Assembly (NCBI RefSeq): GCF_001625215.2
Contig: NC_030386.2
Coordinates: 23,468,545 to 23,532,544, forward strand
DNA from: Daucus carota subsp. sativus
Lineage: Eukaryota; Streptophyta; Magnoliopsida; Apiales; Apiaceae
Direction of reading: 5' to 3'
DNA: 64,000 nt
Shown here: in pieces, positions 1 to 10,630 of the stretch
Layout: each line of letters opens with the position of its first letter
Position numbering within the stretch: position 1 is the first letter of the stretch
Made by a program: the position numbers and the translations under genes
The notes under the pieces: generated by a model
Seen by the model: only the letters and a program-made list of their open reading frames with translations
Database searches by the model: none
Told to the model about the DNA's origin: nothing

Positions 1-1059
1 TCAAAATCCGTTTGAGTTATCGATCGTAACTGCAATCCCATATAAATCTTTACCACTGAATCAATCTCCTGAAAATCTGGAAGATCAAACATCCTGGACA
101 TTGAATCACACCAAAACACATAAAAAAAAAAACACCAAATTCTGAGAATTTCAAGTTATGAATATAATGTAAGAAAATATTAACAAATGGTAAGGACGCA
201 AAGATGATAGGCTTCAGAGCCTCACTGGCAAACGAGCCCGAAAGGGTGACCCCGAGTCAAAACGAGGTCGAAATAAAAGAATTCCAGGTCACTGTCACGT
301 CGGCGGTGACTGCCGGGAAAAAATCAATTTAAACTGAAACTGTGAAAACTAAAACTGTGAAAAATAGAAAAACCATATCCGAATATAATTGATTTGAAAC
401 CGAAACCAAAATTCTTATGATCACATGAAAACTAAAATCTTTTTTAATTAAGATGGACCAAAATGGTGGTACATATATTTTTCTTACTCTTGTCATATGA
501 TGTATAAGATTTAAATTAAAATTTTATGTTTAAAATTTAAAAATTATATGATTTTTGCTTAGATTCTGAAATTGTTTTTTATGCATATATACTTCTTTCA
601 TTAGAATAAAACTGAAATGGAAAATTTCTTTTAGAAATATTATAAATATTGAAATTAGTTTGCACAAAAATTTTACGACATCAGAATCATAAAAATAAAA
701 AATTATTTACCTAAAATAAATTAAATAAAGACTTGAATCCTCGTACTATCCTGATTCCTGATGATGTTTACCGGTAGAGTTGATGCAGCCATACAAAAGA
801 GAGACATAGAGTCGACGACGGAGTTGCTGCCATATTTAATCTTTATTCAAAAATGACTTTTTTATTGAAATCGAAACTGGACAACTAAAAGGACGGAAGG
901 ACATTTGGATATTTAAGTTATCCGTCTCTCGATTTCTATATATTTTTATTTCGAATTGTCCAATTCAATTTTATACATTTTAAAATTTTACTAAAATAAT
1001 AAATTTTAATAATAATAAAATTCCATTCTCTTTCCCAATATTTACGTTACTTTATAGGG
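1..1059. other. AT-rich intergenic DNA, no gene seen
   Basis: No open frame or family resemblance is visible on either strand. The stretch is AT-rich with scattered homopolymers. Confidence 0.6.
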
Positions 1060-1369
1060 TTTTGGTCTGTAACAATCGATTGTTACAGAACCCTTATCCA
1101 ACACACAGCTTCAGAGCCCTTAGATCTGTATTTTAATGGTGGAGATGAAAGTTTTTTTTTTTTATCGATCCGCTATAATTTTCAGCGGATCGGAGCTTTT
1201 CCCTTCCGCGGATATTTTGGTCTGTAACAATCGATTGTTACAGAACCCTTATCCAACACACAGCTTCAGAGCCCTTAGATCTGTATTTTAATGGTGGAGA
1301 TGAAAGTTTTTTTTTTTTTTACCGATCCGTTATAATTTTCAGCGGATCGGAGCTTTTCCCTTCCGCGGA
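1060..1369. repeat. Tandem duplication of a ~155-bp unit
   Basis: The text beginning TTTTGGTCTGTAACAATCGA at 1060 starts again at 1215. The two copies differ mainly in poly-T length and a few bases. Each copy carries the self-complementary word AACAATCGATTGTT and ends in a GGATCGG/CCGCGGATA block. Copy 2 runs directly into the palindrome at 1321-1423. No coding potential is seen. Confidence 0.85.
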
Positions 1370-1423
1370 TATTATCCGCGGAAGGGAAAAGCTCCGATCC
1401 GCGGAAAATTATAGCGGATCGGT
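1321..1423. repeat. 103-bp near-perfect palindrome (hairpin)
   Basis: The left arm is 1321-1371 and the right arm 1373-1423, around a single central T at 1372. The arms contain ACCGATCCG at the outer edge and CCGCGGATA at the centre, with only about two mismatches. Poly-T (1307-1320) before it and poly-A (1424-1432) after it extend the pairing. Such fold-back DNA is typical of small transposon remnants or of a local inverted duplication; no transposase is nearby. Confidence 0.85.
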
Positions 1424-1432
1424 AAAAAAAAA

Positions 1433-3066
1433 TGCTTCAATCTGGACCTTTCAAATAGAAATCCGACAGCCCTGGTAGTGTGTGTTATATAAACGGTCCC
1501 TGACACATGGTTGTCAGGGACAGGACCCTACTTTATATATCTTAGATAGACAGAGGGAGTATATTCTGGATCAGGTCACTAAAAAGAACGCAGAGAGCTT
1601 ATCAACCATTTTTACGATTGTATCAGCGTAAAAATTCTTGACATTTCAAATGTATCATGTTATCTTATTCTTTTTTAAAAAAAATATAAATCATAAAAAA
1701 TAAAGAAAAATAATAAAATATCAAATGACGAGCGGGAGGAGCTAGCCTATGTTGTTGTATATCAAATGCCGCCGCTTGATTCAAATAATCGCCTGTCGTT
1801 ATATATCTTATATTATTTATATTTCTTTTGACGAAATCTTATATTTTTTTATTATAATAGTTCTATCGAGCACATGCAGAAATATTTAAATTTTCTAAAT
1901 TGATGTAATTTATCAACTAATTTCATTATAATAACAAAGCATAATGCAGCCTCAGATTCCATCAGGTTTATGTACAACAAAAACATAGAGTTTTCAGGTT
2001 AGTTAATTAATTAAGTGAAGCCACGTTCTTTGTGCAAGTCTTTTCTATTATGTAATCGGCCAAATATCGGTTCCTTTTTATCATTTACTTTGGACATTTA
2101 TGTCAAGAAAAACAATTACTAGTCGATTAATATCTTTTTCTTCCTTCTTTCTTTGGACTATTTGTAACAATCTTTAGTGTCTCATCAGCTAATTACGAAG
2201 CAGATGCCATATGAATCTCTGATAAACCCTTTCAATGAACTAATCACATAATACGATCAGCTAAAATTCATTAAAATAATTGATACCCCTTTTCAACAAT
2301 ACATATCTAAATTTGTATTGGAGATGAATGATTTTCCTTCAACCTGCAATATATTTGACACACCTTTTTCAATAATACAAATATGAATTTGCATGGAATG
2401 ATTTTGAATATGAATGATTTTGGTTCAACCAATGAACTAATTATCAATGATCATTTCATGCGTGAAATAAACCCGTAACTATATCTGATTGAGAGAGGAT
2501 AAAATGAAATAAATGAATTGAAAGAATAACCAATGTAAGATGGAAACTTTGATAAAAGCACGAAGTTTCTATAACTTGGAAAGATATGGATATAATTAGT
2601 ATTGCACATAGAGGAATTAAACTCCGGGAGAAGAAACACATATAATGATATTTATCAAAATATAACTCAATATATCTCATTGTATTATATTAAAACTTCA
2701 CTCATTCTATTTAGAGTAGAATTTATTAAATAAGAAGTGTTTTAAGCAGTCCACTAAAACTCAATCTTATATATATAGGAAAATTCTACTTTTATATTAA
2801 GATATAATCTAAAGAGTCGACAATTATATATATTTTAAAATTATATATATCATCTACAACTACTGTTCTAAAAATCGTCGATTTAGCCGAATAATACCCT
2901 ACAAGGTGGCCGACTGATTTGATTTTTGAAATCATATCATAAAAACCATAGAAAATTAATTTGTTTACTTTTTCAGATACATTGATTCTAATATTCTATT
3001 GTCCAGATTGACTAATACAGTCCAACTTGATTAAAATTATATAAAACAACACTAATTATTATTTTA

Positions 3067-3100
<34 letters not shown>

Positions 3101-3604
3101 TAATTACTCTGAGCTGAAACTTGAAAGTTATATATGATTGGAGATGTTAGTGATTTGTGTTAGATATACTCTGATGAGGATTTGGGACGAATATTTGTTA
3201 GTTTAATAAAATACGAATAAATAATTATATTATTATTATATTTAATTTGATAAATTTGAAACTACCAGGGTGATTAAGTGTACATGTACATTCATATATA
3301 AATCCTAATCAAGCATATAATGATAAGAATATATACTTGTGCTTAATTACAAGCTACATGCATATAAGATATAACTCGTAAAAAGTCTATCAAGAGGGTT
3401 TTCAATTCAATATATGAAGAGCATATATAATATAGACAGGTTTAGCAACACTGCCTGTGTATTTTAAAATTATTGAAAATGTGTTTGTTAAACCTAATTA
3501 ATTTATGCTAGTATATAATAGAGTATTGGATAAGCCGGTTATATATCTTTAAATAATAGTGGTGATTGAGGTTAGGTAGGTTAACATATGGCCCAAGACT
3601 TGCT
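1433..3604. other. Intergenic DNA with microsatellite, no gene seen
   Basis: It holds a short hairpin (GTCCCTGACA ... TGTCAGGGAC near 1498-1524), a lone MITE-like end GAGGGAGTA near 1554, and an (AT)n(GT)n microsatellite at about 3067-3100. The short open frames at 2451-2680 have no family resemblance and look like chance. Confidence 0.55.
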
Positions 3605-3611
3605 ATATAAA
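3605..3611 (+). promoter_or_regulatory. Putative TATA box of the polyphenol oxidase gene
   Basis: TATATAA lies about 50 bases before the ATG at 3662. Transcription would then start near 3635, giving a very short leader. This is inferred from position and sequence only. Confidence 0.5.
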
Positions 3612-3661
3612 CCCCCTGTGTTTCAGAAGGAACATCAAACTAGAAGCTGCATTTGGAAGTC

Positions 3662-5405
3662 ATGGCTTCTCTTCTCTTACCCCTCATCAGTGCTACTCAT
3701 CTTCACAGAAACAACTCCATTTCCAACACTGGTTCATATTTCTTTAACCACCAAAAGCTTAAGCATGCTCATAAAAACAAGTTGTCATGTAGAGCCGTCA
3801 AGGAAAGTACTAAAGGAGATGAAGAAAATGTTGAAAGAGGAAAATTTGACAGGAGAGATATCCTTCTAGGACTGGGGGGCCTCTATGGCACAGCTGCAGT
3901 CAGTCAATCTGCAGTTCTTGCGGAACCAGTGGACGCTGTCAATTGTGGAAATGCAGACAGCCTACCTAAATGTACAAACATAAAAGATGGTAATTGCTGC
4001 CCTCCGGTTCCACCAGAAATAAAGATAGTTGATTTCACTTTTCCTACTTCTCCTAGTAGCCCTGGTAGCTTGCGCATTAGACCAGCAGCACATTTGGCTG
4101 ACGACGTATATGTGGCCAAGTACAATAAGGCCATGGAGATCATGAGATCTCTACCTGAAGACCATCCGCATAGTTTTTGCACAGCAAGCTGCCATTCATT
4201 GTGCTTATTGTGACTCCGCTTATGAAGTGTCGCCTAAATTCCCCACTAAGAAGATGGACGTTCACTTCTCATGGCTATTCTTCCCATTCCACAGATGGTA
4301 CATGTACTTTTTTGAGAAAATATTGGGGAAGCTGATTGATGATCCTACTTTCGCCATTCCCTTCTGGAACTGGGACTCCCCGGCAGGAATGCCAATTCCA
4401 CCCATGTTTGCTGATCCATACTCCCCACTGTATGATAAACTACGTAACGACAACCATAGGCCACCACTCCCGGCTGATCTAAACTATAGCAAGACAAACC
4501 CTAGTCTTACTGGTGAAGCACTGATCGAAAGCAATATGAGTGTCATGTATACACAGATGGTTTCCAACAGCTCCACTCCTGAGCTATTCTTCGGAGGTCC
4601 CTACAGTGCAGGACAAGATCAGGTCCACCAACAGGGGTCGATAGAGAATCAGCCACATACTCAGGTCCACATATGGACTGGTGACCCTGACCAACCTAAT
4701 GGAGAAGACATGGGCAGATTCTATTCCGCAGGTAGGGACCCCATCTTTTATGCTCATCATGCAAATGTGGACCGGATGTGGAATATATGGAAGGACCTTG
4801 ACCCGGAACATCACAAGGATCTGGATAATACTGATTGGTTGGATGCGGCTTTTCTGTTCTATGATGAGACTGAGACACTGGTTCGAGTCAAGATCCGAGA
4901 CTGTCTTGATACGGCCAAGTTAGGATACACCTACCAGAACATTCCTCTTCCTTGGCTCAAATTTCATCCAAAGCGGAAGCCTATCCCTAAGGGACGTGGA
5001 GGAGATAAAGAATTTCCCAAGGCTAGTGAAGTGTTCCCCAAAGTGCTGGACGTTATGATCAAAGTGACTGTTCCGAGGCCGAAGAAATCTAGAAGCAAAG
5101 AGGAAAAGGAAGCCCAGCAGGAGATCCTAGTGATAGAGGGGATAGAATATGACGGAGACGAGTACGTGAAGTTTGATGTTTATGTGAATGGTGACGATGA
5201 GGTGGGGAGTGGACCGGTCTACGCAGATTTTGCTGGGGTGTTTTCGAATGTGCCATCGACCAAGAAGACAAAAGTGAAAGCTACTCAGTCCTTTGGGTTA
5301 AGCAAGCTTTTGGAGGACCTGAAAGCTGAAGACGATGAAAATGTGGTGGTGGCTTTGGTTCCAAGAACTGGGCAAGGTAAAGTCACTGGTGGTTCCGCGG
5401 TGTAG
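3662..5405 (+). pseudogene. PPO: Polyphenol oxidase (catechol oxidase type), frameshifted and 3'-interrupted
   Basis: Plant PPOs are type-3 copper enzymes of the thylakoid lumen that oxidise o-diphenols to quinones. The gene is intronless and starts at ATG 3662 (MASLLLPL). A plastid transit peptide is followed by a twin-arginine lumen signal (RRDILLGLGG), then the mature start near AEPVDAVNCG. CuA ligands appear in HCAYC (about residue 179) and in HFSWLFFPFH (H201, H210). CuB ligands appear in HTQVH (H332, H336) and in FYAHHANVDR (H365/H366). The DWL domain (about 392) and KFDV domain (about 502) follow. A run of five T at 4174-4178 has one T too many: the first frame ends at 4213, and the copper-site frame continues to 5405. 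Ignoring that base, the product is 580 residues, a normal precursor length. The last residues (GGSAV) and the stop come from the inserted element at 5387. The native tail resumes at 5763 and ends at TGA 5815-5817. It could be a decaying gene, or a functional gene if the T is a sequencing error. Confidence 0.9.
5382..5386. repeat. Target-site duplication GTCAC (left copy)
   Basis: The matching copy lies at 5758-5762, directly after the right arm of the foldback element. The duplicated bases are part of the PPO codons for V-T. Confidence 0.85.
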
Positions 5406-5757
5406 CTGCTGGATGGGAGCCTACAAAACAACACCGGAGGGGGGTTTTGACCCCGCGGCGCCTCCGGCGTGAGAGTAAGCGTAGGTTTCGGAAGGATAAA
5501 GATTAGAGAAAGCGTAGGTTATCCTTCCGAAACACACACTTACACTCAGCATATATTCAAACACTCTCAGCCACCAGCCACCAGCAACCACCACACATAC
5601 ACACCTTCACCCACCACATATAGATAACATACTTTCTCTAATCTTTATCCTTCCGAAACCTACGCTTACTCTCACGCCGGAGGCGCCGCGGGGTCAAAAC
5701 CCCCCTCCGGTGTTGTTTTGTAGGCTCCCATCCAGCAGCTACACCGCGGAACCACCA
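5387..5757. mobile_element. 371-bp foldback element with 126-bp perfect terminal inverted repeats
   Basis: The left arm 5387-5512 is the exact reverse complement of the right arm 5632-5757, checked base by base. The spacer 5513-5631 is CA-rich. The element starts TGGTGGTTCC and ends GGAACCACCA, and is flanked by a 5-bp target duplication GTCAC (5382-5386 and 5758-5762). Removing the element and one GTCAC restores an open PPO C-terminus. It has no coding capacity. A 5-bp duplication with long perfect arms does not fit Stowaway (TA), PIF (3 bp), hAT (8 bp) or classic Mutator (9 bp). The TG...CA ends with 5 bp recall LTR elements, but the inverted arms do not. The identical arms imply a recent insertion or arm homogenisation. 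Confidence 0.9.
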
Positions 5758-5817
5758 GTCACGGTGGAGGAAGGACCGGGATCAGAGATTGGCGTTATCA
5801 CATCCATCTATACATGA

Positions 5818-6118
5818 GCCAGCTACGTGCATGAGCAGCTTGTATTTGTAGTTTTGTACTACGATTTGGACTAATAATCAAATGTTGTATTATGTGTGAG
5901 TTTTCAGAATTACTGTAATTGTAATTTTCTTTCATGACTTTGATCTTCTTAAGTTTACCATTGGGCGCTCTCAGCATTGCAATCTAGGTCCGAGTTGCAA
6001 ACTTGCATCGAACTAAGCTTATTTGTTTTGGGCGATTCAAATTTTAGATTTGTGCTTTGATTTTGTTGTGAGGCTTATGATTTTTTCAATTTTCAATAAC
6101 TAAAAACTTTGCTTAAAC
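5818..6118. other. PPO 3' flank, no gene
   Basis: This follows the ancestral PPO stop (5815-5817) and probably holds its 3' untranslated region. It ends at the 17-bp direct repeat (6102-6118) that borders the next retroposon. Confidence 0.5.
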
Positions 6119-6985
6119 ATTTCAAATCTTCTTTCTCCAGAGATGTATACCTAATTAATGGACTGGGCCGAACAACCCTAATTCTCTCTCTCATGAGAGT
6201 CGGCCGCTTCATCTTCCTCTAACCCTAGCCGCCTCCATCTCCTTCTCCACCCATTCTATCCATCCCCATCTATCTCCCTTCCTCCCATCTCAATTCTCTA
6301 GCCGCCCATTCTCCATCCACACAACACATCTTCTCTTCTTTTCAATTTTCAATCAATAATCCTCTTTGTATGTTTTTTCTTCAATAAAATCGAGTTTTGT
6401 TCCACAAAATTCGGAAAACTCATTTGAGTTCTTCATTGTCTTCTGTCTGAGTCATTATTTGTGTGTTTGAGTGTCTCGCTTTGTGCGATGTGTCTCGCTT
6501 TATGCGACGTGTTTGTATTGAAAATGAATTTTACGGTGTATTGGGAGATCCGGAGAACTCGCATCAACAACACTTTCGGCAGGTCTATAGCTGGTATCTG
6601 GCAGGTAGATAGCTGGGTTGCATTTGGAACGGTAGTGAAAATCGCATGTGCTCAGCTCTCACAAAATATATTTGTTCATAACATCAGGCCAACCGAGTCC
6701 TCTGAACATTGTACTATCCATGAAATTACTGTGAGGGTCAATTGTGAAGCTACTGATTTCGGAGGAGATGCCGGTTGGATTGCACAAGAAACCATCATCT
6801 TCATTTTTAATTTTCAGAATATTTGTATTCAGTTAGTTAAGCAATTCGGAAACAAAGCGGCTAATTATTTAGCTCGTTTATTTGTTTTTCAACCTGGTTG
6901 CATGATCAATTGTGGGTTTGTCCCGATTGAGTCTCTTTCGTGTTAATGAAATCTGCCCTGAATTTTGGCAAAAAAAAAAAAAAAA
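6119..6985 (+). mobile_element. Poly(A)-tailed non-LTR retroposon with RNase H-like tail
   Basis: The segment ends in a run of A (about 6969-6985) and is flanked by the 17-bp direct repeat AAAAACTTTGCTTAAAC (6102-6118 and 6981-6997). This is the signature of LINE-machinery insertion. It holds an open frame, 6461-6946 (161 codons; the first in-frame ATG gives MCLSVSLC). Its end (VNCEAT, then QFGNKAANYLARL and a stop) resembles the C-terminal part of the RNase H domain found at the end of plant LINEs and in RNase H-like host proteins. The first 300 bases are CT-rich, like a leader. A diverged relative lies at 19075-19903 on the minus strand. I see no reverse transcriptase or endonuclease, so it is either non-autonomous or a retrocopy of a host transcript. 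Confidence 0.75.
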
Positions 6986-6997
6986 CTTTGCTTAAAC

Positions 6998-7495
6998 TAC
7001 TTAATATATAGACTAATTAAATACTAGTATAATTTTAAATTTTTTTTGGTCTCATTATCAAAATTTTGTAACTTGTTTATCATATTGTTTAAATACAATT
7101 AAAGGTTACATCGATTTTCTAATTTTTATTTTACTTACTAAATTTTGGTTAAATATGAAAAGTGATTAGTAAATTTGATTAGTTTATTAAAAAGTCTATA
7201 TTCAAACGAACAGGAATTTCTTATTAATTAATAACAAATTGACAATTTCAGAAAATTATGTAAATATGTATTTTATAATGAAACTTGAATTAAATTTTTA
7301 ATAAAATATTAAATCAAATAAGTAAAATTAATGAGTATTAGATAAAATATTTAAAAAATCCACCTAAATGAATAAATTATTTTGTTAATAAGAAAAAATA
7401 GAGTCAAGTATTGTGCCACTGCCATAGCCTATCCATAATCTATCCTCAGAAGTCAGACCTCAAGTTGATGACAATTCTGTCCTTGCATCGTCGTC
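6998..7495. other. AT-rich intergenic DNA upstream of the PPR gene
   Basis: No coding signal is seen. It probably holds the promoter and leader of the PPR gene that starts at 7496; no convincing TATA box was singled out. Confidence 0.5.
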
Positions 7496-9391
7496 ATGAA
7501 TTCAACAACATTTCACAACCATGCACTCGCTTTTTCACACAATTCCTCTGTAATTTCAAAATGCAAATCTATGCGACACTTGCGTCAAATCCATGCCAAT
7601 CTCATCAAAACAGGCCTCATTGCGGACCCTCTAGTCGCCTCCCAAGTTCTCAAATTCAGCGCCCTTTCGGAACATTGCAGACGTGACATTCAGTATGCAC
7701 ACAAAGTGTTTGTGCAAATGCCTCAGCCAAATTGCTTTTCTTGGAACACTATTATTAGAGCCCTTGTGGAAGTTGGGGATAATGGGTATTCAGTTGAAGC
7801 ATTGAATATGTTTTATCTTATGTTGGAGAGTGAGTTTGTGGAGCCCAATAAGTATACTTTCCCTTCTGTACTTAAGGCTTGTGCTAATGTTGGGTTGGTA
7901 GAAGTAGGGAAGCAAGTTCATGGGATGATAAGGAAGTATGGGATAGAGAGAGATGAGTTTGTTTTGAGTAATCTTGTGAGGATGTATGTTTTGTGTGGGG
8001 AAATGGCTGATGCTTTTGTGTTGTTTGAAGATAATGTTTCCAGGAGTGATTGTAAGAAGATGAATTTGGGTAATGTTGTTTTGTGGAATGTGATGATTGA
8101 TGGGTATGTTAGAGCTGGTAAATTTAGCGTTGCGTTGGAGATGTTTAATGATATGCCAGATAGAAGTGTGGTTTCGTGGAATTCTATGATCTCGGGGTAT
8201 GCACAAAATGGATTTTATAAGGAGGCAATGGAAATGTTTAGGGAAATGCAAATGGGGGATGTATGTCCTAACTATGTTACGTTGGTTAGTGTTTTACCTG
8301 CAGTGTCGCGACTTGGGGCTCTTGAGTTGGGTAAATGGATTCATATCTATGCCTTGAGGAAGGGAATAGAGATTGACGAGGTGCTTGGTTCTGCATTGAT
8401 TGATATGTATTCCAGTTGTGGAAGCATTATTGAAGCACTTGAGATATTTGAGAGCCTACAACACAAGAATGTGATCACTTGGAATGCTATGATAAATGGA
8501 TTTGCCATGCATGGTCAAGCAAAGGATGCAATTAATTATTTCTGGAGGATGGAACAAGTGGGACTATCAGCTAGTGATGTAACCTACATCAGTGTGTTGA
8601 CTGCTTGTAGCCATGCTGGTTTAGTGACTGAAGGCAAATCAATTTTTAATCATATGCATAAAGTGGGACTAGAACCTAGGATTGAACATTATGGTTGCAT
8701 GGTTGATCTATTAGGCCGAGCTGGCCTTTTAGAAGAAGCTAAACAACTCATATTTGAGATGCCTTGTACAGCAGACGATGTAATATTAAAGGCCTTTCTT
8801 GGTGCTTGTAAATTACATGGGAATATTGATTTGGGAAAACGAGTAGCAAATGAGTTAATGGAGATGTCTCCTCATGACAGTGGTTCATATGTGGCTCTCT
8901 CAAATATGTATGCTTCTTTGGGTAAATGGGAGGAGGTGGCTGATGTTAGGTTGCGGATGAAGGAACTGGATGTAAGAAAAGATCCTGGATGCAGTTGGAT
9001 AGAGCTCGATGGAGTGGTTCATGAGTTTTTGGTGGAAGATGATTCTCATCCAAGAAACAAAGAAATCCAGTATATGCTGAAAGAGATATCAAAGCAATTG
9101 AGTTTGACAGGGTATATGTCTGACACGAAACAAGTTTTTCTTAATATCGATGATGATGAGAAGGCAAGTGCCTTGCACTATCATAGTGAAAAGATAGCGC
9201 TTGCCTTCGGATTGATCAGTACGAGCCCTAAAACATCACTTCGAATATTTAAGAACCTCAGGATATGTTATGATTGTCACTCTACAATGAAACTTATATC
9301 CAGACTGTATAAACGTAAGATTGTAATAAGGGATCGGAAGCGTTTTCATCACTTTGAGAATGGATCGTGCTCGTGCATGGACTACTGGTAG
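7496..9391 (+). CDS. LPA66: PPR-DYW RNA editing protein, LPA66-like
   Basis: This is an intronless gene of 631 residues. PLS-type pentatricopeptide repeats run from about residue 60 to 470, with typical lines such as NCFSWNTIIRAL, VVSWNSMISGYA and NVITWNAMINGF. E and E+ motifs follow, then a complete C-terminal DYW domain. The deaminase-like HSE motif is at about 563-565, the zinc-binding CYDCH at about 591-595, and the protein ends in MDYW. The sequence closely follows what I recall of Arabidopsis At5g48910 (LPA66), which edits the plastid psbF transcript and is needed for photosystem II. Orthology is therefore likely but unproven. No classical transit peptide stands out. The E region has VILKAFLG where relatives usually carry a tryptophan (VIWKALLG), a small oddity. 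The start at 7496 is the first in-frame ATG that matches the family's N-terminus. Confidence 0.92.
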   Translation: MNSTTFHNHALAFSHNSSVISKCKSMRHLRQIHANLIKTGLIADPLVASQVLKFSALSEHCRRDIQYAHKVFVQMPQPNCFSWNTIIRALVEVGDNGYSVEALNMFYLMLESEFVEPNKYTFPSVLKACANVGLVEVGKQVHGMIRKYGIERDEFVLSNLVRMYVLCGEMADAFVLFEDNVSRSDCKKMNLGNVVLWNVMIDGYVRAGKFSVALEMFNDMPDRSVVSWNSMISGYAQNGFYKEAMEMFREMQMGDVCPNYVTLVSVLPAVSRLGALELGKWIHIYALRKGIEIDEVLGSALIDMYSSCGSIIEALEIFESLQHKNVITWNAMINGFAMHGQAKDAINYFWRMEQVGLSASDVTYISVLTACSHAGLVTEGKSIFNHMHKVGLEPRIEHYGCMVDLLGRAGLLEEAKQLIFEMPCTADDVILKAFLGACKLHGNIDLGKRVANELMEMSPHDSGSYVALSNMYASLGKWEEVADVRLRMKELDVRKDPGCSWIELDGVVHEFLVEDDSHPRNKEIQYMLKEISKQLSLTGYMSDTKQVFLNIDDDEKASALHYHSEKIALAFGLISTSPKTSLRIFKNLRICYDCHSTMKLISRLYKRKIVIRDRKRFHHFENGSCSCMDYW

Positions 9392-10093
9392 TTGTACCCA
9401 TGTTAGTCCTCTGACATATTTTTAACATCAAACGATTATCTATAGATTATACATATATGTTAAATTTGACATTTGGTATGAACAAATTCTTCTCTATAGA
9501 TACACATATATAATGACTACTCTTTCACTTATATGTTAGGTGACCCTCACAGGGAGTATAAATATTCTATTACTTGTTGAACCCCATTGAAGACCATAGC
9601 GCTATACAAGATTTGGAAATGATATGTTTTTTCTCCTACCCTTGCTTATACAATTTTAGGTATTATTAATTGTATCGGAATAAAAGAAGAGGATTAAGCT
9701 CTTATGCTTTAAACGTAATGGCATGTATTTCTGAGCTGCTGATAGTTGTCTAATGGCATTCAAAACTGCCAAAGATACTTAAACATCTTGAAAGAAGGTT
9801 ATATCCTACTTTCCCCTACAATATTCTTATATCACGCCGAGGTAGATTTGTAAAAGTTTGAAAATATGATTAACAGCCCGCAATCTGCATTCAAAATACA
9901 TGTTAGAACTTAGAATTATAGTGCAATCCTAGAGAATTCTGCATGATCCCATTGAGATGTTTGAGTAACTCTAAACTCCTAGCAAAGAGTGGAAAAGTAG
10001 TTAAAACCTTGGTTTGTGTTGGAATGAAACTGGGAAACTATATCAAATGCAGATGCCAGATTTGAAGAATCTTGCCCTAGAGTCTACGAGTGG

Positions 10094-10124
<31 letters not shown>

Positions 10125-10630
10125 AATATATTATATAAATTAATAATGGTTCCTAATTGTAACTAATGATAATCAAATCATATTGGCACCATAAATACTC
10201 GGAGTGAAAATCTAGGAGGAAAGAAATAGAGCTGAAGCTTTGGATGTTGATCTATAGCTCCTATGTCTATAATTTAAAGCAGATATATACATCTGTTCTC
10301 TTACACGCTTATTCCATGCATGTCTATCTTCTAGATAAGTGGTTTACAGCGTTTGAAAAGAAAAATGTTGAACTTAAATTTCGGTTTTAGTGACACTTAA
10401 ATTACCAGGGTTATCTTATATTGTTGACTAGAAGTGTCTGAACCATTAGTTTTATATGTACTTTTTCAGGTTAATCTTTGAAGTAAAGCTTATTTATATG
10501 GAGATATGGAGTCCACTGCTGCTGTAGTTATCAAAACTGTCCGAACCAAACCTAAACTGCTCTCTTCCCTTTAGCAAAAGTTACAATCTATCAGTAAATG
10601 GTAATACTAAATCCATGTTTATTAATAGTT
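9392..10630. other. Convergent intergenic region with (CA)n microsatellite
   Basis: It lies between the 3' ends of the PPR gene and the ANTH gene and should contain both 3' untranslated regions. A CA microsatellite sits at about 10093-10119. No gene is seen. Confidence 0.55.

Noticed and set aside
1554-1562. Lone GAGGGAGTA MITE end
   Set aside because: No matching left end could be found, so no element was called.
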